Program-made: the position numbers and the translations under genes
Source: Narthecium ossifragum
Lineage: Eukaryota > Streptophyta > Magnoliopsida > Dioscoreales > Nartheciaceae
Length of the DNA: 64,000 nucleotides
Reading direction: 5' to 3'
NCBI GenBank assembly: GCA_963920575.1
Contig: OY986964.1
Coordinates: forward strand, 35,633,527-35,697,526
The notes under the pieces: model-generated
Told to the model about the DNA's origin: nothing
Database searches by the model: none
What the model saw: the letters and a program-made list of their open reading frames with translations, nothing else
Shown: piece after piece, positions 22,537-34,016 of the stretch
Numbering within the stretch: position 1 is the first letter of the stretch
Layout: the number at the start of each line of letters is the position of its first letter

Positions 22537-22900
22537 TGTCACACCCCGACCCAGAAAACCCATCCAGGACGGGGCGTGAGGGTCCTAACACTATTCATCA
22601 TCAGCCGACGCAGTACAAGCGAAAAGGATAATCAATTTAATCAAAAGTAATCCAGAGGCTAAGCAGATTTGATCATGTAATAATATCAAGTCTTACAATG
22701 TCTGAGTTTCAAAATACATATACCAAATCCCAAAAGATCTCCAAAAAGGGTTACAACATGCATAATTATATATATCAAAAAGTACAACAGTTACATCCTC
22801 CAACAAAACCTCAGACGCCTCTGGATGTACCTGCGCCGCCAAAAGCTGAACCAGTCGGCTCCACCGAAGAGGAACTGCCGCCTGCACCTGCAAACGCAGC

Positions 22901-23957
22901 TGAAGCTCTAAGAGGGGGGCTTATCTTAGGCTTTAAACAATAAAATCAATTAAAGAAAACTGAGTAGGAGGAGTCTAATCAAGTAATATGCTTGAAATGA
23001 TAAGAGAAGATAATTAAGCATATAAATAGAAGGATAGATGAGAGTTAGAGAGATTGCACCAGAATTTTTATAGTGGTTCGGCCAACCATGCCTACGTCCA
23101 CTTCTCCCAAGGGCCTCCTTGGGGTTCCACTACTTGTAATCTTCCCTTACAAGCTTCCACCAAGCTTACGGGTGCTTGGCAACCTATCCACCAAGCTTAC
23201 GGGTGCTTGGTAACCTTACAATCTCTCCAATCTCACTATTGGATCTCTCTCTCAAAGTCTACTTCACACTTGAAGTAGTTTTACAAAAGTTTAGCTCACT
23301 AATAAGAGATAGAAACTTGCTAGAATATTATTACAATAATCCCTTAGCTCCCTCTAAGTCCTTGGCAAGTTTGCTGGACTTTCTCTTATATAGCTGAGCC
23401 TCCAACCCCTCCAAATAGCCTCCCAACGGCTATTTCTTTCACCTGCAACGGCTCTTTAACGGCTCTTTTCTGGGCTCACGGTCGACCGTCGCATCGTCCG
23501 TGACATCGTCCGTCGGCTTTCCTTGAGCCACGGTCGATCCACCAATCGACCGTCATACCTCACGGTCGACCGTCCCATCGACCGTGACATCGTCCGTCAG
23601 GCTCTGTCGCGAGAACCTCTTCCCAGGGTCAATACTCCGATCGACCGTCGCTCCTTCGAGCCAAGTCACACAGGTCACGGTCGATCGGTCCATCGACCGT
23701 CACACCTCACGGTCGACCGTCCCATCGACCGTGACATCGACCGTCGCCTATATTCCCATTGTCAGCTTCCACGGTCGATCCTTCCATCAACCGCCATATC
23801 CCACGGTCGATCCATGCATCGTCCGTCGCATCGACCGTCAGTACTAAACTCAATAAATATGATTTAAATGCTTTCCAAATTAAGGGATAATAATATTAAA
23901 TCATTGTTTTATCATCAAATATATATTGACATCATCAAAACAATATATGGGCTAACA
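22901..23957 (-). repeat. 3' LTR of the gag-only retrotransposon
   Basis: 1,057 bp; minus strand starts TGTTAGCCC and ends AGAGCTTCA. It carries its own GACGGTCGAT-type array at about 23478-23842. Nearly identical to 25707-26763. Confidence 0.93.
23478..23842. repeat. GACGGTCGAT-type array in the 3' LTR
   Basis: Repeated CACGGTCGAC/CATCGACCGT/CATCGTCCGT words, frequently as inverted pairs. Same motif as in the surrounding solo LTR but a different array arrangement. Confidence 0.88.
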
Positions 23958-23973
23958 ATCTCCCTCTTTTTGA
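23958..23973 (-). other. Polypurine tract
   Basis: On minus, CAAAAAGAGGGAGAT directly precedes the TGTTAG start of the 3' LTR, the place and composition expected of the plus-strand primer. Confidence 0.85.
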
Positions 23974-24590
23974 TGATGGCAACCCTTTAAATTGTGATGA
24001 TAAAACTTTGAAAGCTCCCTCTTAATTCATGCATCCATTTACCTCATAAAATATGTTCTAAAGTTAATTTCACTGAGGCATGCAAGTCATATGTTACTAA
24101 AAGGATATATCATGCTTGATTATAGGTCAAAAGATGTGAAAGTGCAAAATATGACATATGTACCTCTTTGTATAGAACCATGATATTTGAACATTGATTA
24201 AATCATCAGTAAATCCTTAAAAGATTTCAGATATTCGAATATAAGGTTTTAAGAGCTTTCAAAAACTGATATCACAATATCACAATATTTCTCCCTCTTT
24301 GACATTATCAAAAAGATTTGGTAGAGGGGGAGAGAAGAATCAAACAAAGGCTTTTCTTAATAGAAACAAATAGAAAGTTTTAAAATCATCTCAAAACAAT
24401 ATACCAAATGAAGATAATCAAAAAACGGTCATTTGTAAAAAGTAATCAAATCTTCACATAAAGGACTTTCTTAAACCATTTTTAAACATGAAATTTTTTT
24501 TTTTATTTAAAAAATTGAATAAGAAAATGTAATGGAGGAGACATATATCGAAAATTAAGACATACCTCCATTACCTTTTAAACCAAAATG

Positions 24591-25642
24591 TTATCCTCCT
24601 TTAAATACCTTGTGCCTCCACTTGTCAATTTTGTTTTCTTTTATTTCGAAGGCAGTTAGACAAGGATTTGCAGTTTCTTTTTCTTCATCTTCTTCGGAGG
24701 TAGAGGTCGAGTCACTTTCTTCCTGGGCCTTCTTCTTCTTCTTTGAAGATTTGAGCTTTGGACAATCCGGCATGTAATGTCCGGGCTTCCCACACTCATA
24801 ACAAGTAACTCTATTTAAGTAAGAAGAGGGCTTTCCTTTTTCACCTTTGGAATTTTTCTTTCCTTGATTCTTGATGATTCGTTGGATTCTCCTTGTGATC
24901 TTTTGCATCTCCTCATCATCATCTTCATCGCTTGAGTCGGATGAATCCTTGTATGTTGACTTGAAAGCAATGGTTTTCTTTTTCTTCTTTTCTCCATCAT
25001 TGCTCCTCTCCATGTTCATCTCATATGTCATGAGAGAACCCATTAGCTCATCAAGGGACAGCTTGGTTAAATCTTTAGCCTCTTCGATTGCTGTCACCTT
25101 GGGATCCCATGACTTAGGTAAACACCTAAGAACCTTTCTCACTTTCTCATCATTAGTATAGCTCTTACCAAGAGAATCAAGAACATTTATAATATTGGTA
25201 AAGCGAGTAAACATTTCATTTATATTTTCATCATCCTTCATAGAGAATAACTCATAGTCATTAACAAGCATTCTAATCTTAGACTCATTTACTCGGCTAG
25301 TTCCTTCATGAGTTATCTCAAGCTTCTCCCATATTTCCTTAGCCGATTTACAAGCTGAAATTCTATTAAATTCATCAGGGCTAAGGGCACAAAATAAGAA
25401 ATTTTTGGCTTTGGCATTGACTTGGAGATTTTTAAATCAGTACGGGTGAGCTCACTTCTAGCCTTAGGCACTTCCTTTCCTTCATGAATTTTGGTAGGAA
25501 TAGTTGGGCCATCCTCAATAGTCATCCATGCTTCATAATCCATGGATTTTACAAATATTTCCATTCTATTCTTCCAATATGTATAATTTGACCCATTGAA
25601 GTATGGTGGCCTATTTGTGGATTGTCCTTCTATGTTTTCCAT
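24591..25642 (-). CDS. Copia-like gag polyprotein (one frameshift)
   Basis: Gag forms the particle that packages element RNA. It begins MENIEGQSTNRPPYFNGSNY, with the usual YWKNRMEIF block. The core continues (DDENINEMFTRFTNIIN, LRCLPKSWDPKVTAIEEAKD). The CCHC zinc knuckle CYECGKPGHYMPDC is near the C-terminus, followed by a lysine/glutamate-rich tail to the stop at 24591. Near 25430 the frame shifts by one: an A run has five A where six would keep the frame (KISKSM instead of NLQVNAKAKNF). So this copy is interrupted, or needs a frameshift to be read. No pol follows. Confidence 0.85.
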
Positions 25643-25692
25643 ATTGATTTAGGATCCTCTAAGGGCTGTTACACCACAAAATTAGAGACCTA

Positions 25693-25704
25693 GCTCTGAT
25701 ACCA
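25693..25704 (-). other. Primer-binding site (tRNA-iMet type)
   Basis: TGGTATCAGAGC on minus, two bases inside the 5' LTR end. It is the common plant Copia primer site, complementary to the 3' end of initiator tRNA-Met. Confidence 0.9.
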
Positions 25705-25706
25705 AT

Positions 25707-26763
25707 TGAAGCTCTAAGAGGGGGGCTTATCTTAGGCTTTAAACAATAAAATCAATTAAGGAAAACTTAGTAGGAGGAGTCTAATCAAGTAATATGCTTG
25801 AAATGATAAGAGAAGATAATTAAGCATATAAATAGAAGGATAGATGAGAGTTAGAGAGATTGCACCAGAATTTTTATAGTGGTTCGGCCAACCATGCCTA
25901 CGTCCACTTCTCCCAAGGGCCTCCTTGGGGTTCCACTACTTGTAATCTTCCCTTACAAGCTTCCACCAAGCTTACGGGTGCTTGGCAACCTATCCACCAA
26001 GTTTACGGGTGCTTGGTAACCTTACAATCTCTCCAATCTCACTATTGGATCTCTCTCTCAAAGTCTACTTCACACTTGAAGTAGTTTTACAAAAGTTTAG
26101 CTCACTAATAAGAGATAGAAACTTGCTAGAATATTATTACAATAATCCCTTAGCTCCCTCTAAGTCCTTGGCAAGTTTGCTGGACTTTCTCTTATATAGC
26201 TGAGCCTCCAACCCCTCCAAATAGCCTCCCAACGGCTATTTCTTTCACCTGCAACGGCTCTTTAACGGCTCTTTTCTGGGCTCACGGTCGACCGTCGCAT
26301 CGTCCGTGACATCGTCCGTCGGCTTTCCTTGAGCCACGGTTGATCCACCAATCGACCGTCATACCTCACGGTCGACCGTCCCATCGACCGTGACATCGTC
26401 CGTCAGGCTCTGTCGCGAGAACCTCTTCCCAGGGTCGATACTCCGATCGACCGTCGCTCCTTCGAGCCAAGTCACACAGGTCACGGTCGATCGGTCCATC
26501 GACCGTCACACCTCACGGTCGACCGTCCCATCGACCGTGACATCGACCGTCGCCTATATTCCCATTGTCAGCTTCCGCGGTCGATCCTTCCATCAACCGC
26601 CATATCCCACGGTCGATCCATGCATCGTCCGTCGCATCGACCGTCAGTACTAAACTCAATAAATATGATTTAAATGCTTTCCAAATTAAGGGATAATAAT
26701 ATTAAATCATTGTTTTATCATCAAATATATATTGACATCATCAAAACAATATATGGGCTAACA
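25707..26763 (-). repeat. 5' LTR of the gag-only retrotransposon
   Basis: 1,057 bp with TG..CA ends. Visible differences from the other LTR include AAGG for AAAG and CTTAG for CTGAG near the start, AGTTTACGG for AGCTTACGG, GGTTGATCC for GGTCGATCC, GGGTCGATA for GGGTCAATA and TCCGCGG for TCCACGG. The array lies at about 26281-26645. Confidence 0.93.
26281..26645. repeat. GACGGTCGAT-type array in the 5' LTR
   Basis: Matches 23478-23842 unit for unit apart from a few substitutions, as expected for the two LTRs of one insertion. Confidence 0.88.
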
Positions 26764-27644
26764 GCAGCCCGGGTAGGAATGAGCAAAAAGCCCAGTAGGG
26801 TTCTACTCTACGGCACACTGAAGGGAGGAAAACAACAACAGTGTTGTCCCCAAGCCTAAGTCTAAAGGATGCCACGAGTCCCATAACCCACCGATGTCCC
26901 AAGGGTTCCTGTCATGAAACCTCTCTCCTGAACATGTTACCTGGAGGACCACGGAAACAGTAACATGCAGGCTCTAGCCCTTACCCAGCAGGGATACCAC
27001 TGCCTGGGGACCACGTCGGGAACTCCTCGGTTGCATCCCTAGCACTTGGCCTAGGAGGACAACACGCCCTCTAAACCTCAAACAAAGATTCAAGCCGACT
27101 ATCGCAATCCTCAATCATCAAAGATTCAGATCGACAATCACACCCTAATCCTGACTACCCAACCACGGTCCTAAGGCTAGATCCGAGCTACCCGAGAGCC
27201 TCGGATCGGCGACCAAGACATCGCCCGCCTAACCTCAAATGCCTCTAATGCATACAATGCATGAGCTTAAGCAAACATCTACCCTAGATGTCTCTATATG
27301 TCACATCAGCAGTTATAAGTTCCACAGATATACAATAGCCCTCGGCACTCGCCGGCAAGAGGCTAAGGTTCCACAGTTCCTCATTAGCTAGCACTCATAG
27401 CTAGCTAATGGTTAAGCAAACAACTAAGCATTTAATTTCTACCAAACATGTATTTTCCATCAAAACTTGAATTAAATGCAAGCATAACCATAAGTTTGCA
27501 AAAAAAGGAGGAAACTCGGATCAAACATCAAACCCGATGAAAGTCCTTTGAAAACATAATGAAATCCACTTACAAGCTTCCCTATATGTTTAAGATTCAA
27601 TCAAGATTGAAGGCCATTTAAGGAAAACCAGAAAACACTGTTCA

Positions 27645-27990
27645 AAAGGCCACGGACGATGCCACGGATCGACCGTGAGGCCCACACAAAGAAAACCAAG
27701 GGCGACGGTCGATCCAACCATCGACCCTGAACAGCCCAAAACCAACCAGAGCCTGACGGTCGATGCGACGGTCGACCGTCAGGTAAATGGCGAAAAAGCT
27801 AAGGTCCCACGGTCGATCGATCCATCGACCCTGGGAACCCAAAATCTCAACAGAGCCCGACGGTCGATGCGACGGTCGATCCGACGGTCGACCGTCAGGC
27901 CCAAAGCAAACATACTAAAGCTGGACGGTCGATACATCGATCGACCGTCGAGCCTGACGGTCGATGCACTGATCGACCGTCGAGCTCAAA
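27645..27990. repeat. GACGGTCGAT array in solo LTR 2
   Basis: Same array as at 14895-15245 in copy 1 but shorter by at least two units (near 27665 and 27770), showing that the units turn over within the family. Confidence 0.88.
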
Positions 27991-28897
27991 ACGCAGTATT
28001 CCGAAAATCCATTTTCTAAGATTTGAAGGATCAAAACATGTTAGAATACAATCAAACTTTACAAGCAAGTGTATTTTGAAGTGAGGGATCTAATGATGCA
28101 AAGAAATCCATATTTGGACGGTTAAATCCCATTTTAGGTCGGAAAACCAAAAAGACGACAAAACGGCGGCGTTTCGGAAACCAGCCGTTAGAATACGAAA
28201 TCTTGGCATACGAACACTCCAAACCATACACATTGCATACACAACGGATTTCACAACACCCTAGCTTAGCATTCCACAGCAAACCACACATGCACCCTAA
28301 CCTAGTAGAACCCGATCCAAGGATCGAGGTAGAAACACCTACCTCAACAGCAAAGAAGCTCTCCACGCGTCCAGCCAACCTTGCCACGAGGATCCTCTAC
28401 TCAAGCTCAGTCCTCCAAGCTTTAGCCCAGCCGGAGGAGAAGGGGAGAAGGGAGAGGAAGAGGGGCCGTCGGTGGGGAAGAGAAGGAAGAACCAGCCAAG
28501 GAAGAGAAGAAGGGAAGGAGAGAAGAGAGGGGAGCGGGTAGGGGGTTGGAGCCAACTGCTCCAACCACCCTCCACTCACCAGGCCCTCTAATGGGCCGGA
28601 TCCTCCAACGGGTCGAAAGCCCGCTCACGAGCCCGATAGCGAGCTCTAGCGCGCCCGAGCTGGGATCTTCCGATCCCGGACCCACCTAACCATTCTAAAC
28701 AATCATATACATCAAACCAAGGCCGTGGGTGCAACGCGGGTGTGAAACCGACCACCAGGGGGCATATTTACCAAAATGCCCCTGGGGTCCAAACCGCCAC
28801 ACGATCGCCCGATCGTGCCCGACGCGGAACCAAATTGACAGGGAACCGGCTCTCGACCCACGCTGGTCGAGTCAGGTCTGAGGGACGGGCCCTTACA

Positions 28898-29020
28898 ATT
28901 ATGCTACGCTTAGAAGTACCTATACTACTCTAAGAGTAATTATGCTACGCTTAGAAGTACCTATACTACTCTAAGAGTAATTATGCTACGCTTAGAAGTA
29001 CCTATAAGAGTTAAAGAAAG
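28898..29020. repeat. 41-bp tandem repeat
   Basis: Units starting AATTATGCTACGCTTAGAAG repeat at about 28897, 28938 and 28979 with almost no divergence. The solo LTR inserted at the edge of this array. Confidence 0.88.
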
Positions 29021-31020
29021 AAAGGAAAAATAAAGCATAACATTAACTACTTACTTCCATTGAAACAACAACTGAATAATTACAGTTCAGATGAAAGTTC
29101 ATAAGAGTAAAAACTAGAACTAGGCTAGCAGCAACTAAGGTACATAACAGTAGTAAGAAAGAGTCTAGTTGGTTCGGGGGGTCTCTTCCTCTTCTGACTT
29201 GGAGGCTTTTATATTTCCCAGTTGTTACCTTCATGTGACTAGTCGTTAACCGTCACCCACGACCCTTAATAATCCTTATCGTGGGTCAGGTCTTGCTAAA
29301 GTCTCGACACGTAGCTCACTTGAGATAACTACTCTGCTAATCTCTGGCTCCACCCCCTATTCTTCCAGTTTTGGAGGTTGTTTGATTGGTTGTGGGAACA
29401 TAGCCTGACTGAGATGGTTGGTGAGGTGAGTATGGACATTGATGGGGTCCCCACGCTTGATTCGACCTTATGACTTCATAGGGTGATTCGACCTCGATCG
29501 AGGTCGCTTAGCTTCGAAACTAGTGACGTCGGACTTAAATTCTTGCTTCCTTTTGAGCCAAAGGCTGGGTAGTAGAAGACAGTTCGACGTATCGGGCATC
29601 GCATTGTTGGATTGAATTGTAATAGCAATAAATGCGGTGTTATTATCATGTTATAGGTGAGGCGGCGTAATAATAGGGTTTGAACTTGGGTGTTGAGTAG
29701 CATTTAATGTGCGTATTGTCTTTATTGGTCGACATTTCTTCTCCCCGCGTGGTCTTGTACACAGTGGTCCACTAATCTCGTATCCACCTGACGGGTCCGT
29801 ATGGTGCGGCAGATACCATGATGATTGTAGCCCGTCATGTGGGTGCCAGGTGTTCGAATCGATGATTATTGATCGTCTGATGTGATGGATATGCATCAGC
29901 CGGTGTTTGAATATTTTTCGCCGTAACACAGCCATGTAATGCTTCCACCAATCATCTGATTTCATGAAATAGAGCAACCAATTGCTAAAGGCAACAATCT
30001 CAATATGAATTTTTTTTTTAATTTATATTTAGCCCTAAAACAAATGAGTATTCCACGCATAGCCTTTGTGGTCAAAGAGGTGGTTGGTTGCTCAGTGACA
30101 GCAAACAAACTATACAGGCCACGAGTCACATAGTCGTGATTCAAAGTCAAACGGTTGGTGAAGACATCACCTCTTTCAAAACTAGACAAAGATGAGAGCG
30201 TTTTACAAGAAGGGAGTGCTGCCTTCTTATTATGACATCAATTAATTCTTGGTCTAAAGGCCCGTAGCTGGGATATGCCAAGAATATTGCATGGTAAAAG
30301 CATGATACAATGTGAATATTCCACCATATTATTCTTAGGCTGCACACCTTACACCTGTTGGATTTATTTACAAATAAATGCATTTTACTACTGTCCTTTA
30401 ATTCCATTTTCTTATTATTATTTGAGTCCAAGGAAGGCTAAGTATACAAGAGAAGAAACAGAAGACTAGAAAACTATGCACAGAACTAACAACACACCAA
30501 AAAACACAAACCTAAAGAGCACAAAAGTCCTTTAATTGCAATTTGGATTAATTATTTTGTCACGTGCACATTATGCGGAGTCTTGTCTGCAACAAATCAG
30601 TATAATTAAGAAATCGGGGAGAGAACAATCAAACTATTATGATAAATAACCAATAATATATATTTGGATCCTATTTCTTTCGAAGATTTGTAAACAATGC
30701 AGCAGCAAATTCAGAAAATTCAACAGCCAATAGTTTGCGTACAATTTTTTTTGGGATAGTAGAATTGAGATGGAAATTCAGAAAATTCATTCTATCTCTG
30801 CTGGTGCAGTTACACCAATCCTCTTGGTAGATTCTATTTTTCTTGGTCATTCTTCGTGTATTTTTTCCGCTAGATTTTGGTTGGTGGTAGACTGGTAGTT
30901 GCCTATTTTGATATGATATTTTAATACTTAGCCTTGTTGGCTCATTTCTATAAAAAAAAAAGAAAGGTAAATTGTGTTTTAGTCCCTCAACTTAAAATAA
31001 ACGACATAATTAATCCAATT
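29021..31020. other. Intergenic, repeat-derived, no gene recognised
   Basis: Several short frames on both strands with no recognisable domain. Promoter-like and leader-like stretches suggest fragments of old LTRs, but no element borders could be set. Confidence 0.4.
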
Positions 31021-31029
31021 ATCTTACTC

Positions 31030-31600
31030 ACTCTCTCTCTCCGTCTCCCTCAATTCTCTCCCTTGTCTCTCCCTCATCGTACTCTCCGATTCTCTCTCGT
31101 TCTTTGAATTCTCCCTCCTCTCCCCCCCTTCCTCTCTCCTTTATCTCCCCCTATCGTTCTCTATCTATGAATTCTCTCAAGGTTATATCAAATACAAGTA
31201 ATGTCTTTCCTCTTTTTACTTCCATGATCATAACAAACATTGATAAGGACAATTTCATTTCTCTACACTCTTTTCCCTCTTCCACTCCTTATCCTTCTAC
31301 CTCCCCCGTCGTGCAACCAGACACAACCGCACATCTCTCTTCTCACCCTTTCTTTCTTCGGTTCGCTCCCTCTCTCTCTCTCTCAGATTATTTGTCATAT
31401 CTCTCTCTCTCCTCTTTATTCTCTCGGCTCTTTCTATCTGTATCTTCCCTCACTCAGTCACTCTCTATGGTCTCTTTGGATTCTCTCTCCTAATTTCTAT
31501 CTCTCTTCTCTTTATCAAGCTCTCTCCCTCTCTTTCCACAGCTGCCTCTCTCTCTCTCTCCTAATCCCTCTCAGTCTCTCACCTGTCACATGTCGATGCC
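31030..31600. repeat. CT-rich low-complexity tract
   Basis: Dense CTCTCTC/TCCCTC sequence for over 500 bases. It gives long but meaningless open frames on plus, rich in Ser, Leu and Pro. Confidence 0.85.
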
Positions 31601-34002
31601 TCTTTGACATTGTGCTATTGCTCCGAATAATCAGCATTATTATTTCCGGAGTTTATGGTTGGTGGGGTGGGGCGTGTGTGTGGGAGGGGAGGAGGGGGGG
31701 GGGCGGCCGCGGCTAAAACTAGGGATAAATTTTTTGCCATAGCTATCCCCAGTGATGGCGTCAAGAGACCCCGATCATTCAACATGCACACCATGTAGTG
31801 CCTACGCGCACCCATGTAGTGCCTACGCGTCGCCCGTGTCACGCGCCACGTGCTGCTTGAGCACCGATCGATCCTTCCTTTGACCAGCTCTTCTTTGTCT
31901 TCCTTGCACAAACTCAAGCACACATAAAAAGACACACAAATATGGATAAAGAGATGAGATTCCATCTCCTTTATTGATCAATCATTATAAGAACACTTTT
32001 CTCTCGAGCCCCAACCCTTGGAGTGCTGATAAGACGTGAAAAGTGCACAAATCACCCTTTTAACTAGGTCTCGTTAGTCTCCGAGCAATGCTATTTTGAT
32101 TGTCTATTCCCCATTTCAGGCTTAAAGACCCTCAACGAAGATTAGATCAAGTTTGGTGCTAAAACGAACAAATAAAGAACCTGCTAAGAGCAAAAGAGCA
32201 AAGGAGCAAAGATGAACCATCTTTGACATCAAAACTGTACCTGCTCAGGACGAACCAGATGATGTATCATATATGGTTGGAAAGCTCTTGAAGTCTAGAT
32301 TCCAGAACTTTTTACGGTTCGTGATTTGGAGTTTCCTAGAGGAAGATATGCTATTTTTAGTACAGAGGTGCAGAAGAAGCAGTTACGGAAAACAAGATCG
32401 ATCTCATCCAAAAGGAGATCGATCTCCTTGGGCGCTGCGGGAAAAATAGAAGGAAATTGACTAATCCGAGTTAGGGTTTGTCTTAGGCTATAAATAGCCT
32501 TATTTGGGGGCGTTTTGGCAGCCTTCCATGGCCGAATTTTCGTCATCTCTTAGGGTTTCTCTTAGTTTCTTTTCCATAAATTAGGTTAGATCTTTGGTGG
32601 AAGATCCATGGGTGGAGCGCGGCGACAACCTTCATCGACGGATCTCCTTCCTAAGATGAGTAACTAATCTCTAGCCTAGGGATTTCTATGATGTAATAGA
32701 GAATCTTTCTAGGTTTTTCCTATGGATCAGAGCATGTACTTTTTGATGGTTTAATGGATAGATTTCAGATTTTATATATCTATTGGTAATATTTATTATG
32801 GTGAATGGATTGTTTGTTCTTTGTGCCCTAATTTCGGTCTGTCTTGTCTCGGTTTTTCCGTGGGTTTGCAGCCGGATTTTGTGAAAACTCAAAACACAAA
32901 AGTCGTAGATCTCTATCTTAGCTTTCCAACGAATCTTGAATCACCTCGTTTCGAGTTCGGATGTGAAAGTTACGCTGATATTACGATCGCTGGTTCTGAG
33001 GATTGCATGTTAGAGGCTAGGATTAGGACTTGTTCAAGATGCTTTCATGCTAGAACCATGTTAGATCTTTGGATTGAATTCTAAACCCTAGATTATGATT
33101 GTAGGAGTGCTAGAACCACTACCTTAATGCTAGAACCATTAAGACCTATGATTATAACCTACAATTTGTTCTTTATCTTTATTGATTAGGCGATCTCAAA
33201 GTGCTAGAACCACTTTGATTATTCTCATACCAATTATCCGCTGATTTGATCTTCGTTCCGATGAAGACTTCTTACGAATCTTTGTTGAGCGATAGGGGTT
33301 CTAGCCATTCACCTATCGACTTGTTAAAACCATTAACACCTTTTGAATTGCTTTTATCCTAGGATGACCTAGTTAGTTCTTTATTACTGATTAGAAATCT
33401 CTTGGCCATTTATCCTATTATTAATCAGTTGAGTTTAATCTGAGTTAAGAGTAGTTTAAAAATAAAAAATCATTTCCTTTATCAATCTTTTGATTTAGAA
33501 CTATATGAGGTAATTATACTTAACACTTCTTTTCCCTGTGGACCGACTCGGACTCATTGCTATCTACCCATAAAGTAGTTAGTTAGTGATTCGAATTATA
33601 AATTTCTAATTTTGGCGTACTTGTTAAGACTACGACACTTTTCAAGGCGTGTCAAGTGCACTCACTCTCAATACAATAAGCTCTCAACCCAAAACCCTAG
33701 AATATCGCACGACTCTCTCTTATGATCTCCCTCTAATTCCCGTGATCCCCCCAAATGCCCCAACATCCACCCTGCCCCCTCCTTATATAGAGGAGATGTC
33801 TAAGACTTTCCTTTATAAGGAAGTCTCTTAGTCCAAGTCAAAGTCCGATGGCTTCATACTTATCCATGCGCCAATCAACAGAGCTCTTTGCCTTGCCGGA
33901 CTTCCACTTGGGTTAGGACTTTCCAAAGATAACCATGATCCAAAACCGCCGCGCCATGACTTGGGATAGGACTCCAGTTCTATTCTTGCATGCTAAGTAT
34001 CT
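31601..34002. other. Decayed LTR-type sequence, no gene
   Basis: The stretch 32030-33640 has features common in plant Ty3/Gypsy leaders. These are a GGCTATAAATAGCC promoter-like word at about 32489, then a structured transcribed region, then CCCTGTGGACCGACTCGGACTC near 33533. No matched LTR ends, primer-binding site or target duplication could be fixed, so this is tentative. Confidence 0.35.
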
Positions 34003-34016
34003 TTCCTCAGTAGGGG

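Larger units (their letters stand above)
22901..26763 (-). mobile_element. Gag-only LTR retrotransposon (TR-GAG type)
   Basis: A 3,863-bp element flanked by GCAGC (22896-22900 and 26764-26768). Two 1,057-bp LTRs (22901-23957, 25707-26763) start TGTTAG and end TTCA on the minus strand. A TGGTATCAGAGC primer-binding site for initiator tRNA-Met lies 2 bases inside the 5' LTR, and a purine tract abuts the 3' LTR. The 1.75-kb interior encodes only a Copia-like gag on minus; there is no protease, integrase, RT or RNase H. Such elements would need enzymes from an autonomous partner. By eye the LTRs differ at about six positions, so the insertion is young. Confidence 0.93.
22537..28897 (+). mobile_element. 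Solo LTR, copy 2, split by a nested retrotransposon
   Basis: Begins TGTCACACCCCG and ends GGGCCCTTACA, flanked by ATTAT (22532-22536 and 28898-28902). Without the nested insert at 22901-26763 and its 5-bp duplication it is about 2.49 kb and very similar along its length to copy 1. It differs by small indels, including lost units in the GACGGTCGAT array. Same orientation as copy 1. Confidence 0.87.

Noticed and set aside
31104..31716. Plus-strand Ser/Leu/Pro-rich frames of 129 and 158 aa
   Set aside because: Produced by a CT-rich low-complexity tract.
31700..31716. G run followed by a GCGGCCGC NotI site, possible vector or adaptor junction
   Set aside because: No further vector sequence on either side; a natural G-rich tract is a sufficient explanation.
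32030..33640. Possible full solo LTR of a Ty3/Gypsy element
   Set aside because: TG..CA ends with matching target duplication could not be found, so it is listed only as decayed LTR-type sequence.
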